Shown: positions 34,697-42,714 of the stretch, piece after piece
How the letters are laid out: each line of letters opens with the position of its first letter
How positions within the stretch are numbered: position 1 is the first letter of the stretch
The notes under the pieces: generated by a model
What the model was told of the DNA's origin: nothing
Seen by the model: the letters and a program-made list of their open reading frames with translations, nothing else
Databases searched by the model: none
Assembly (NCBI GenBank): GCA_012270965.1
Contig: JAAXHJ010000085.1
Coordinates: 1-47,921 of the forward strand
Length of the DNA stretch: 47,921 bases
Source: Candidatus Palauibacter poriticola
GTDB lineage: Bacteria; Gemmatimonadota; Gemmatimonadetes; Palauibacterales; Palauibacteraceae
Reading direction: 5' to 3'
Position numbers and translations under genes: made by a program

Positions 34697-35913
34697 GTGA
34701 CGGAGGGCACCCCTTCGCCCAACTCGGCCTCTCTTCCGATCTCGTCGAGGCCGTGGCAAGGGCGGGCTACGCCGAGCCGACCGAGATTCAGCGCCAGGCG
34801 ATCCCCGCCATCCTCGCCGGCCACGACGTTCTCGGCACCGCCCACACGGGCACCGGAAAGACGGCGGCCTTCACCCTCCCGGCGGTGCAGCGGCTCGCGG
34901 CCACGGAACAGTCCACCGCTCCGCGCGGCCTCGTCATCACGCCGACGCGCGAACTGGCACAGCAAGTCGGCGCCGCCGTCACGACGTACGGTGCGGCCTC
35001 CTCGATCGAGTCCGTCGTCGTGCACGGCGGCACTCCGCTGGCGCCCGAGAGGGCGGAACTCGCCTTCGGGTGCGACGTGCTCGTCGCCACGCCGGGCCGC
35101 CTGCTCGACCACCTCAAGCGCGGGAACGCGGACCTGTCCCGCGTCGAGGTTCTCGTGCTCGACGAGGCCGACCGGATGCTCGACATGGGCTTCATCGACG
35201 ATGTGAGGGAGATCGTGCGCCACACGCCGGACGACCGGCAGACGCTCCTCTTCTCGGCGACGATGCCCAATGGCGTCCGATGGCTCGCCCACCAGTTGAT
35301 GACCGACCCCGAAGAGGTGCAGGTGGGTCGGGAGACCGCGGCGGAGGGCATCCGCCAAGTCCTCCATCCGGTGGACTGGTCGCAGAAGCACGCACTCCTG
35401 CACCACCTGCTCGGCCAATGGCCGGAGGGACAGGTGCTCGTCTTCACGCGCACCCGGGTGACGGCGACCTACCTCGCCGACTATCTGCGGTCGCACGGCG
35501 TCGCGGTGGCGGGGCTGCACGGCGGCAAGCACCAGGACCAGCGCGACAAGGCGCTGCGCCGCTTCCGGGAAGGCTCGATCCGCGTCCTCGTCGCCACGAA
35601 CGTCGCCGCGAGGGGTCTGGATATCCGCGGCATCCGCCACGTCGTGAACTTCGACGTGCCGGAAGATCCCAGAGACTACGTGCACCGTGTGGGCCGCACC
35701 GCCCGCGGCGACGACACCGGCGACGCGGTAACGCTCATGGCCGCGAGCGATTGGGTCGAGATCCGCGCCATCGAGCGTCTCCTGGGCGAGACGATCGAGC
35801 GCCGCGTCGTCTCCGGCTTCGAACCCGACGTGGAGCCGCCGCCCCCGGAGGAGTCGGAGGTCGAGCGCCCGGAACCCACCGCCCTGAGGCGCGGCATCCG
35901 GCGGCGACGGTAG
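34693..35913 (+). CDS. DEAD-box ATP-dependent RNA helicase
   Basis: A 406-residue minimal-length DEAD-box helicase for RNA or ribosome remodelling. Motifs in order: Q motif (FAQLGLSSDLVEAVARAGYAEPTEIQRQAI), I AHTGTGKTA, Ia PTRELAQQ, Ib TPGRLLDHL, II VLDEADRMLDMGF, III SATMP, IV VLVFTRTRV, V ATNVAARGLDIRGI, VI HRVGRTARG. All are intact. A short acidic/Pro tail ends in RRGIRRRR. GTG 34693 overlaps the lysA stop (GTGA). The longer frame to 34576 is the lysA tail read out of frame. It is RhlE-like, but the subfamily cannot be fixed by eye. Confidence 0.95.
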   Translation: MSDGGHPFAQLGLSSDLVEAVARAGYAEPTEIQRQAIPAILAGHDVLGTAHTGTGKTAAFTLPAVQRLAATEQSTAPRGLVITPTRELAQQVGAAVTTYGAASSIESVVVHGGTPLAPERAELAFGCDVLVATPGRLLDHLKRGNADLSRVEVLVLDEADRMLDMGFIDDVREIVRHTPDDRQTLLFSATMPNGVRWLAHQLMTDPEEVQVGRETAAEGIRQVLHPVDWSQKHALLHHLLGQWPEGQVLVFTRTRVTATYLADYLRSHGVAVAGLHGGKHQDQRDKALRRFREGSIRVLVATNVAARGLDIRGIRHVVNFDVPEDPRDYVHRVGRTARGDDTGDAVTLMAASDWVEIRAIERLLGETIERRVVSGFEPDVEPPPPEESEVERPEPTALRRGIRRRR

Positions 35914-35940
35914 GCGGGCTGCCGGCGCCGGCCCGGCTTT

Positions 35941-35991
35941 CGCTCCGCGCGGAGCGGGGCCCATATTCGGTTCGTCGGTTCGTCCGTTCGT
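35941..35991 (+). promoter_or_regulatory. palindrome and 8-bp direct repeats before the GGT-like gene
   Basis: CGCTCCGCGCGGAGCG (35941-35956) is a perfect 16-base palindrome 28 bp after the helicase stop. It could act as a terminator stem or operator. Three 8-base repeats of the form CGGTTCGT follow at 35968-35975, 35976-35983 and 35984-35991, about 30 bp before the GGT-like ATG. The function is not evident. Confidence 0.4.
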
Positions 35992-36020
35992 TTCGGTTCC
36001 TCCTGCGCGGAGTCTTCATC

Positions 36021-37985
36021 ATGTCCCTCGGGTTCTCCATCGCCCCCCGCTCCGGCTCCCGTCTCCACCGCAAGTCCATGGCCTCGAAGGTGTCGCTGAT
36101 GGCCCGGCACGTGTCGCTGATGGCCCCGAAGGTGTGGCTGGCGGCCTTGCTGCTGGCACTGCTGCCCCCGGTCGTCGAGGCCCAGCGTACCGCCAAGCCG
36201 GTCCTGCACGGACGTCACTGGATGGCGATCACCGGCAAGCCGCTCGGCGCCACCGCCGGGGCGCGCATGTTCCACCAGGGCGGGAACGCCGTCGACGCCG
36301 CGGCCGCCATGCTTGCCGCGACCTCCACGATGTGGGACGTGCTCTCGTGGGGTGGGGAGACGCAGGCGCTCATCTATCATCCCGGAGAACAGCGCGTGAT
36401 CGGCGTCAACGCGCTCGGCGTGGCTCCGACCGGCGCGACCCCCGAGCACTACCGCGCGGAGGGCCACGACAACTTCCCGCCCGAGTTCGGTCCACTGTCG
36501 GCCGTGACCCCCGGCACCCCCGGCGGCCTCATGACGATGCTCGCCGAATGGGGCCGGCTGAGCCTCGCCGATGTGCTTCAGCCCTCGATCGAAATGGCGG
36601 ACGGATACCCGATCGAAGCAGACGCGGCGCGCCGCATCCGGAATACGGTGGAGGAGATTCGGCAGTGGCCGTCGTCCATGGATGTCTACTTCACCCACCC
36701 CGACGACGCGGAGAACCCGGGCCCGCGGGAGGGCGAGATCTTCCGGCAGCCCGGCCTCAAGCGGACGCTCGAACGCCTCGTGGAAGCCGAGGCTGCGGCG
36801 CTGGCGGGAGGCGCCAGCCGCAGCGAGGCGATTTACGCGGCCTACGACGCCTTCTACCGGGGCGACATCGCGGCGGACTTCGTGGCGGGCGCGCAGGCGG
36901 CCGGGGCGCTCATCACGATGGAGGACATGGCGAACTGGCAGGTCTACCTGGAGGAACCCGTCACCGCCAACTACAAGGGGATCGACGTCTACAAGCTCAC
37001 GACCTGGGTCCAGGGCCCCGTGATGCTGCAGGTGCTCAACATGGCCGAGCAACTCGACCTCAAGGCCATGGGATACAACAGCGCCAACTATCTCCACGCC
37101 CTCTATCAGGTGATGAACCTCGCCTTCGCCGACCGCGACTTCTACTACGGCGACCCCTACTTCCCGCCCGCGGAACCGATCGAGGGACTCCTCTCGAAGG
37201 ACTACGCGAAGGCCCGGCTCGAAACCGTCGACTGGGACCGGAACGATCCGCACGCGGGGCCCGGCGATCCCTATCCCTTCCAAGGGGGGGAGAACCCCTT
37301 CGCCGACCTGCTCGAGCGCTGGGGGACGCGGGCCGCCGTCACGACGGAACAGGGAGTCGAGTTGTCGCTGGATGATCACGCGGACCTCGACGAGGACTTC
37401 TATCTCGGCACGACCTCGGTACAGGCGGCGGACGCCGAGGGCTGGGTCGTCTCCATCACGCCCTCCGGCGGCTGGATCCCCGCCGTCGTCGCCGGGGAGA
37501 CCGGGATCGGACTCTCGCAGCGGGCCCAGAGCTTCGTGCTCGACGAGGCGGACAACCCGTACAACGTGATCGAGCCCGGAAAACGCCCGCGCGCCACGCT
37601 CACGCCGGGCATGGCGCTCAAGGACGGCCGTCCCTTCCTCTCCTTCGCGGTGCAGGGCGGCGACGGACAGGACCAGAATCTGCTCCAGTTCTTCCTCAAC
37701 GTGGTCGAGTGGGACATGAACGTACAGCAGGCGGTCGAGGCTCCGAACATGAATAGCTACCAGATGCGCGGTTCGTTCGGCCAGCATGAGACGCGCCCGG
37801 GACGGATGCTCCTGCAGGACGCGACCCCGCCTTGGATCCGCTCCGCCTTGGAGTCGATGGGATACGACCTCACATTCTCGGAGCGCACGTCGGGGCCGAT
37901 CAACGCGATCTTCTTCGACTGGGAGAACGACGCCTTCTGGGGTGGATCGAGCCACCACGGCGACGACTACGGCATCGCATGGTGA
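36021..37985 (+). CDS. exported gamma-glutamyltransferase-family protein
   Basis: An Ntn-hydrolase of the GGT family, 654 residues, periplasmic or secreted. The N-terminal 21-bp repeat region is followed by a signal-like hydrophobic segment (VWLAALLLALLPPVVEA). The large-subunit region shows ATAGARMFHQGGNAVDAAAA, GPLSAVTPGTPGGLMTM, and LAFADRDFYYGDPYF. The predicted autocleavage Thr lies in YLGTTSVQAADAEGWVVSITPS; GGT enzymes usually have Thr-Thr-His here, and the His is Ser in this protein. The small subunit includes KRPRATLTPGMALKDG and ends WGGSSHHGDDYGIAW. The substrate glycine loop is altered (TTWVQGPVMLQVLN). It probably acts on a gamma-glutamyl or related amide other than glutathione. 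It is last before the IS island. Confidence 0.87.
   Translation: MSLGFSIAPRSGSRLHRKSMASKVSLMARHVSLMAPKVWLAALLLALLPPVVEAQRTAKPVLHGRHWMAITGKPLGATAGARMFHQGGNAVDAAAAMLAATSTMWDVLSWGGETQALIYHPGEQRVIGVNALGVAPTGATPEHYRAEGHDNFPPEFGPLSAVTPGTPGGLMTMLAEWGRLSLADVLQPSIEMADGYPIEADAARRIRNTVEEIRQWPSSMDVYFTHPDDAENPGPREGEIFRQPGLKRTLERLVEAEAAALAGGASRSEAIYAAYDAFYRGDIAADFVAGAQAAGALITMEDMANWQVYLEEPVTANYKGIDVYKLTTWVQGPVMLQVLNMAEQLDLKAMGYNSANYLHALYQVMNLAFADRDFYYGDPYFPPAEPIEGLLSKDYAKARLETVDWDRNDPHAGPGDPYPFQGGENPFADLLERWGTRAAVTTEQGVELSLDDHADLDEDFYLGTTSVQAADAEGWVVSITPSGGWIPAVVAGETGIGLSQRAQSFVLDEADNPYNVIEPGKRPRATLTPGMALKDGRPFLSFAVQGGDGQDQNLLQFFLNVVEWDMNVQQAVEAPNMNSYQMRGSFGQHETRPGRMLLQDATPPWIRSALESMGYDLTFSERTSGPINAIFFDWENDAFWGGSSHHGDDYGIAW
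36078..36140. repeat. 3 x 21-bp in-frame tandem repeat at the GGT-like N-terminus
   Basis: Units at 36078-36098, 36099-36119 and 36120-36140 each start ATGGCC and encode Met-Ala-x-(Lys/His)-Val-(Ser/Trp)-Leu. Every unit supplies an ATG, so the true start could be any of them; the last would give the shortest normal signal peptide. Confidence 0.93.
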
Positions 37986-38000
37986 CCGTTGACTACAGTG

Positions 38001-38033
38001 TTTTCCAACACGGAGATGAGCCTGAAGGGGGCC
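38001..38033 (+). repeat. left terminal inverted repeat of the IS
   Basis: Begins TTTTCCAACACGGAG and reads inward to GGGGGCC. It pairs with 39313-39345. Confidence 0.65.
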
Positions 38034-38154
38034 TCGGGGCCGGGCGGGGGCGCGGGGCCGGTTCAGGATGTGGAGGCAGTGTCGATGCGGACGGCGCGAC
38101 CCGCAACGGCCGGGGCGCGCGGCGGCTTTTTCGTTGATGCTCATCCGGTCCCTC

Positions 38155-39183
38155 TCAGGCGGCGGAAGTGTTGGCGTCGGCGAGGGCGCGGGAGAGTCGG
38201 CGGCGCGCCTCTCGGACGGCCTTGGCGGCCTCGAGCCCCGAGGCGGCCAGGGCGGTCTTGTCGAGCTGTTCGAAGGTGACGCCGTCGCGGAGGAAGTCGT
38301 TGACGGCGGGGGCGGAGCGGGCGGGGATGTGGGCGCGTCCGAGCCACTTGCGGACGACGGCTCCGTTCTTGGACTCGACGAGGGCGTTGTCGTGGGAGTG
38401 CCGGGGCCGGGACTTGGTGAACTCTCCGACGTGGAGCTTGTTGAGCATGCCGGCGACGTGGTGGTTGACGTACTCGGAGCCGTTGTCGGCGTGGAAGGCC
38501 TTGATGTGGAAGGGGAAGGCGGCGAGGAGGCCTTCGAGGTCGGGGAGCATGAAGACCTCGGTGATGCGGACGACGGAGCCGATGTGCTCGAACTGGGTGA
38601 CCTGGTCGACGACGTTGAGGACGTACAGGCCCTTCTCGCCGTCGAGGTCGCCTTGGTGGACGGTGTCGACGCGGACGAAGCCGGGCCGTCCCCGCGGGTC
38701 GGGTTTGCGGCGGATGCCGATGGGGGCCTGGACGGGTCGGGTCTTGTCGAGGGAGAGGTCTCCCAGGCGGTGGTCCCGCCACTTGCGGAGGTTGTAAATG
38801 TGTCTGTTGGAGACGCCCGCGAGGCGCTCGGAGCGCCCGTCGCCGTGGACCTCGTACCGGCGGCGGAGGATCTCCTTCATGGCGGGTCCGGAGAGGCGGC
38901 CGTGGGCGTCGTCGACCTCGGCCGGCAGGGCGGCGTCCCCGGGCGTGTAGCGGCACGGGAAGGCGTTGCCCGGGGGCTTCTTGCGGCGGTCGCGGATACC
39001 GCCGGTCCTCCGGTGCCGGGCGATGAGCCGGGTGATCCGGGCCCTGGAGAGCCCGGTCACCTTGGCGAGGTAGGCCTTCACCAGCCCCTTGTCCCGCTTG
39101 CGGAGGTGGTGGTGGCGGAGCCTCTCCAGCGAGCGCCGGACGAAGGTGTACGCCCAGTCCCGGTCGTCGAGCTCGAAGTTCAC
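38155..39183 (-). CDS. DDE integrase-type transposase, probably internally deleted
   Basis: 342 residues with an N-terminal helix-turn-helix (GLVKAYLAKVTGLSRARITRLI) and an rve integrase core: GFVRVDTVHQGDLDG (first Asp), FHADNGSEYVN (second Asp), and DNALVESKNGAVVRKWLG (Glu). Relatives I know of continue after the core with a LNxHRPC-type segment of about 50 residues before GVTFEQLD. Here AVNDF is joined directly to LRDGVTFEQLD, which suggests an in-frame internal deletion. The start is ATG 39183, 130 bp inside the right terminal repeat. The catalytic triad is present, so activity is uncertain. The overlapping longer minus-strand frame (38141-39259) is a shadow. Confidence 0.88.
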   Translation of the reverse strand: MNFELDDRDWAYTFVRRSLERLRHHHLRKRDKGLVKAYLAKVTGLSRARITRLIARHRRTGGIRDRRKKPPGNAFPCRYTPGDAALPAEVDDAHGRLSGPAMKEILRRRYEVHGDGRSERLAGVSNRHIYNLRKWRDHRLGDLSLDKTRPVQAPIGIRRKPDPRGRPGFVRVDTVHQGDLDGEKGLYVLNVVDQVTQFEHIGSVVRITEVFMLPDLEGLLAAFPFHIKAFHADNGSEYVNHHVAGMLNKLHVGEFTKSRPRHSHDNALVESKNGAVVRKWLGRAHIPARSAPAVNDFLRDGVTFEQLDKTALAASGLEAAKAVREARRRLSRALADANTSAA

Positions 39184-39312
39184 CGGCTCGCCGCCGTCGG
39201 AGGAAGGCGCGAACCTGCTGAAGGGTGCGGATCCGTTCGGTGTGAAGCGTCACGATCACGCCTCCATGATCTCATCGCCCCGCGCTTCGGGCTCACCTCC
39301 CGGTAGAAACCC

Positions 39313-39345
39313 GGCCCCCGTTCAGGTTCATGTGCCGTTGGACAA
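39313..39345 (-). repeat. right terminal inverted repeat of the IS
   Basis: On the minus strand it begins TTGTCCAACGGCACATGAAC and reads inward to GGGGGCC. It pairs with 38001-38033. Confidence 0.65.
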
Positions 39346-39354
39346 GGCTCACAC

Positions 39355-39383
39355 TTGCTACACCCTCTCCGCAGCATTACGCT
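39355..39383 (+). promoter_or_regulatory. sigma70-like promoter of cysteine-rich peptide gene A
   Basis: TTGCTA (39355-39360), a 17-base spacer and TACGCT (39378-39383). The same arrangement with TTGCCA and CATGCT and identical spacing lies before peptide gene B (40951-40979). The surrounding bases (CACACTTGC at the start, TGATTCTG then TCCACACA further on) are also shared. Conservation in both copies is the main support. Confidence 0.45.
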
Positions 39384-39440
39384 CCCTGCGTGAAAGTTGA
39401 TTCTGATCCACACAACATCAGCGAGATCAGCGAGGAAGCC

Positions 39441-39692
39441 ATGTCAACGGTCAAAACAAGCCTCCGGCGTCACCTGTGGCTGTTCGTCCTCATCGCCGCC
39501 GGTCTCACGGCCACGGCGGGAGCCTACGGAGCTGCCAAGTTGGTCGCGCAGGAAGGTGCGTGCCCAACCTGGCGAGCCTGCTATCGCGCGAACTGCAAGG
39601 ATGCTTGTAAAACTTTCTCCTGCAATTCTCTATCCTGCCCCGATCCCGGTCAGCAGGGCTCTCGCTGCTACGTCTGCGCTGAGATTTACTGA
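39441..39692 (+). CDS. cysteine-rich exported peptide A (novel family)
   Basis: An 83-residue product. Residues 1-10 are basic (LRRH) and a hydrophobic export or anchor segment follows (LWLFVLIAAGLTATAGAYGA). The C-terminal 45 residues hold eight cysteines in the pattern C-x5-C-x4-C-x3-C-x4-C-x4-C-x9-C-x2-C, ending CYVCAEIY. Peptide B, 1.6 kb away, has exactly the same spacing. The ATG at 39441 is behind a GAGGAAGCC site also kept in B; the longer upstream frame is ignored. The layout resembles NVEALA-type peptides of Bacteroidota and cysteine-stabilised bacteriocins, but no named family matches. It probably forms four disulfides outside the cytoplasm. It stands between the intact IS and IS1182 debris. 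Confidence 0.8.
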   Translation: MSTVKTSLRRHLWLFVLIAAGLTATAGAYGAAKLVAQEGACPTWRACYRANCKDACKTFSCNSLSCPDPGQQGSRCYVCAEIY

Positions 39693-39989
39693 TATCTTTA
39701 CTGATATCAATACGGAATCATGAATGCCGGGCGGGGACGGACAGGACGACCTTTCGACAAGGCGTTCCGTCGCTTGTTCGTCACCTAGGAGCTTGCGCCG
39801 CAGAAAGCGCGGCGGGAACTCGCGAACAGGCCCGGTGACGTGTCGGCCCGGCCTGCTGGCCGTTCCAGCGGGGGGTGGGCGGAATGGTGCCCTCCGGGAG
39901 GGGCGGATGGCCGCCGGAGGCGACCGCAGGGACGCGTTCCGGGGCAACCCGGAGGCGCGCGAGGCGCAGTTCGGCCCGCTCACGCCGCC

Positions 39990-40735
39990 GGAAGGACGTG
40001 CGGGCACCGCACATTGAGCGCGAGATACACGAGGTTCCACTCGCCGCCAACGTTCTCCAGACCCCGGAGGCTGAACCTCCGGACTCCATCGCCTCCCTGA
40101 TCCAGCCGATGGGCGCCTCGGCAACCCACTTGCGCTTGGCGTACACGGCACGGCCCCTCCGGAGTCTTCAGCCTCCTGGCCATGCGGGCCCGCGCCGGGT
40201 GCTTCTCCGCGCCGGGCTCGCCGGCCCGCCCGCCCTCGCGGCCCGGCCCCATCCAGCCGTCGATCCCCCGCGCCTCCAGCGCGGCCAAGTCCTCTCGTTA
40301 CGGTAGCCCGTGTCGGCCGGCACCTGGCCCGGGCGTCTCCCCGCACCATCGGACACCTCATCCACCAGTTCCGCCAACCGCCCCCGGTCGCTCGCGTTGT
40401 CCGTCACCGCCGTCCCCACCTCCAGCCGACTCTCTCCGTCAACGACCGCCCGCACGTTGTAGCACTGCTGGCAGCCCCCGGTGCTCGTCCGCATGATCCG
40501 GCTCCCCGGATCCCGAAGTTCGTCCGCGCCCTCTCCTCCGGATCCCCGTACACATACTCTTACGGTCGCCCCCCCTTCGGGTTGCGCGCCCGTCCCGGCT
40601 CCCGGTCCCGGGCATCGTTCCACGCCCGCGCCTCCGCCTCCAGACGCGCCTTCGCCGCCCGGATCGCCGCCAGATGGTTCTCCCGACGCTCGTACTCGTT
40701 CACCGTCGTCTCTTTCGGCGAGGATATCGGGCGCA
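39990..40735 (-). pseudogene. IS1182-like transposase remnant with several frameshifts
   Basis: Read on the minus strand, IS1182 landmarks appear in changing frames. First is NEYERRENHLAAIRAAKARLE, then RNPKGG, then GSRIMRTSTGGCQQCYNVRA with VDGESRLEVGTAVTDNASDRG in one frame. ALEARGIDGWMG lies in another. YAKRKWVAEAPIGWIREAM and then RRFSLRGLENVGGEWNL follow in two more frames near 40000-40150. The N-terminal half of the family is absent. It is fused at about 40720 to an IS3 OrfA fragment. The gene is clearly non-functional. The stretch 39693-39989 below it looks like the non-coding end of the same element. Confidence 0.75.
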
Positions 40736-40881
40736 CGCTCCAGGAAGCGTCGCATCTGGAGCCCGACCGAGTTCGCGTGCACGCCGTACGCCCCGGTCAC
40801 CCGCCCGGGCGTCCTCTCGCCCGAGAGGATCTCGAGCACCACCCGCGCCTTCAGCTTGGGCGTGTAACGCCGCCGCGCCAT
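40711..40881 (-). pseudogene. IS3-family OrfA N-terminal fragment
   Basis: Starts MARRRYTPKLKARVVLEIL and reads to FLERAPDILAE, the helix-turn-helix N-terminus of an IS3-type OrfA. It then passes without a stop into the IS1182 remnant, so the long open frame 40168-40881 is a chimera of two elements. The ATG at 40881 is intact. Confidence 0.7.
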
Positions 40882-40950
40882 GTCGACCTCCTTCCGGTCG
40901 TCCGCCGGGTTCCACCTTGGGGGTCATATTCTCATCGACGATATCCACAC

Positions 40951-40979
40951 TTGCCACACCCTCCGCGCACCGCCATGCT
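40951..40979 (+). promoter_or_regulatory. sigma70-like promoter of cysteine-rich peptide gene B
   Basis: TTGCCA (40951-40956), 17 bases, CATGCT (40974-40979). It has the same spacing and neighbourhood as the promoter before gene A. Confidence 0.45.
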
Positions 40980-41027
40980 GTCGACCGGTAAGCTGATTCT
41001 GGTCCACACAGCCTCAAGGAGGAAGCC

Positions 41028-41279
41028 ATGTCAACCGTTACAACAAACCTCCGGCGTCACCTGTGGCTGTTCGTCCTCATCGCCGCCGGTCTCGCGACCG
41101 CGACGGCAGCCTATGGAGCTGCCAAGTTGGTCGCGCAGGAAGGTGCGTGCCCAACGGCGAGCGCCTGCTATCGCCAGAACTGCGAGAAAGCGTGCAAGAC
41201 GATGTACTGCATCTCTAGTTCGTGCCCCGATCCTGGGCCGATCGGTAGTTACTGCTATGTATGTAGCGAGATCTACTGA
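41028..41279 (+). CDS. cysteine-rich exported peptide B (novel family)
   Basis: An 83-residue paralogue of peptide A, about three quarters identical. The leader (LRRHLWLFVLIAAGL, then GAAKLVAQEGACPT) is almost the same. All eight cysteines sit at identical spacing, while the residues between them vary most (e.g. TMYCISSSC against TFSCNSLSC). It ends CYVCSEIY. The AAGGAGGAAGCC site lies directly before ATG 41028. The duplicated unit includes the promoter region (from about 40946). It is followed by a small hairpin and then by an IS3 remnant. Faster change between invariant cysteines suggests selection on surface residues of a disulfide-locked peptide; this is inference from two sequences. Confidence 0.8.
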   Translation: MSTVTTNLRRHLWLFVLIAAGLATATAAYGAAKLVAQEGACPTASACYRQNCEKACKTMYCISSSCPDPGPIGSYCYVCSEIY

Positions 41280-41314
41280 TTGTAGACGAATCGTTGAGGC
41301 GTTGAACGGAACGC

Positions 41315-41333
41315 CCCTCCCTTCGGCGGAGGG
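41315..41333 (+). terminator. small hairpin after peptide gene B
   Basis: CCCTCC and GGAGGG arms around a seven-base loop, 36 bp after the stop, with no T-run. It is a possible transcript end. Confidence 0.35.
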
Positions 41334-41339
41334 CAAGCG

Positions 41340-42560
41340 AAGCGCGGCAGCGGCACCGGATCCGGAGGTTCCGGCGAAGGCGACGCGGCGGCGCTTCACC
41401 GCTGCGTACAGGCCTTGGGTCGTGGAGAGCGGACGCCTGCGAGACGCCGGGCGAGATCGGAGAGCTGCTACGGGCGCGAGGGCTTGTACGATTCGCATCC
41501 GTCGTCGTGGCGGAAGGCGGCGCGGGAGGGATCGCTGCGGGGGCTGGCGAGGAAGCGCGGGCCGAAGCCCTCGGGCCGGAAGCGCGAGGCGGGGAGGGTG
41601 CGGAAGCTGCAGCGGGAGGTTGCGCGGCTGCGCCAGGAACTCCGCAAGGCGCGCATCATCATCGATGTCCGGGGAAAAGTTGCGGGGCTGCCGGGCGTGA
41701 GCCCCGGGGACGGGAGACGCTCTTCAGCACCGCGGGCTTGGCCGGGCACATGGGCGTGCTCGCGGTGTGCGGGCCCCTCGGGGTTGCGCGCACGACATTC
41801 CACCGTCGCCGGAGGATGAAGACCGGGCGGCGGCGGTCCCGGCCGGCTCCCGCCCGGGCCTTTAGACGCCGCGAAGCGGGCGGAGGTCTTCCGTGTGCTG
41901 TGCTCGCCGCGCTTTGCCGACCGCACGCCCGCGGAAGTGTACGCGACGCTACCGGACGAAGGGACCCACCTCTGCTCGGAGCGGCCGACGTACCGGATCC
42001 TGGCCGAGACGGAGGCGGTCCGGGAGCGCCGGGCGCAGCGCGGCCATCCCAACCACCCGAAGCCCGACGTGGTGGCCCGCGCACCCAACGAGGTGTGGTC
42101 GTGGGACATCACCCCGCTGCCGGGGCCCGAGAAGTGGCGGTACTTCCACCTGTATGTGATCTTGGACATCTTCAGCCGCTACGTCACGGGCTGGATGGTG
42201 GCGGAGCGCGAGACCGCCGGCCCGGCGGGACACTTGGTTGGCGAGACGTGCCTCAAGCACGGTGTGCGGCCCCGGGAGCTCACGCTTCCACTCGGACCGC
42301 GGGTCTCCCATGACGGCCAAGTGCACGGCACAGCTCCTGGCCGACCAAGACGTCATGCGGTCGCTGGGCCGTCCCCGGGTCTCGAACGACAACCCCTACT
42401 CGGAGGCGCAGTTCGAGACCGTCAAATACCCCCGGGCTTCCCGGGACGGCTCGGCAGCGTCGAGGAGCCGAGGGACTTCTGCTGGAAGTTCTTCCGGTGG
42501 TACAACACCGACCACCGGCACCGCGGCATCGGCCTGCTCACACCGGCCCGGCCGAGGTCT
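41340..42560 (+). pseudogene. IS3-family transposase remnant (OrfA and OrfB, frameshifted)
   Basis: OrfA traces run from about 41350 (PDPEVPAKATRRRFTAAYR) and 41475-41700 (GREGLYDSHPSSWRKAAREG ... LRKARIIIDVRGKVAGLPG). OrfB starts in the -1 frame, as usual for IS3 (LAGHMGVLAVCGPLGVARTTF). It then needs frameshifts near 41870, 42285 and 42435 to read on. Core landmarks are NEVWSWDITPLPGPEKW, YVILDIFSRYVTGWMVAERE, HSDRGSPMTAKCTAQLLAD, DNPYSEAQFETVKY, and FFRWYNTDHRHRGIGLLTPA. The DDE residues are recognisable but spread over three frames, so the element is dead. It separates the peptide genes from the beta-propeller gene. Confidence 0.82.
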
Positions 42561-42714
42561 GAATCAATCGCGCACTCCCCGTCGGCGCCGCCGATGGCGC
42601 AGAGTCGGCCAACGGGAGGAGGGATGGCTCATTAAACTCGTCAAGTGTCGCGCAGTCGTTGGCAGCTTCGGACCTCACTCCTGCAACCGCCAAGTTGAAC
42701 GAAGGAGTTTTTCG

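Larger units (their letters stand above)
38001..39345. mobile_element. insertion sequence with imperfect terminal inverted repeats
   Basis: Left end 38001-38033 and right end 39313-39345 are inverted copies, sharing TTxTCCAAC, ATGAxCCTGAA and GGGGGCC in the same order and about 33 bases long. They enclose one transposase gene on the minus strand. The element begins 16 bp after the GGT-like stop. It ends about 10 bp before the promoter of the first cysteine-rich peptide gene. No target duplication could be confirmed by eye. Confidence 0.75.

Noticed and set aside
35070-36020. Long open extension upstream of the GGT-like gene giving a 971-residue protein
   Set aside because: It reads the helicase gene out of frame, with no relation to GGT. 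A signal peptide and ATG at 36021 fit the family.
38141-39259. 372-codon minus-strand frame overlapping the transposase
   Set aside because: It is Pro/Arg-rich in the wrong frame. The 342-residue frame carries the integrase motifs.
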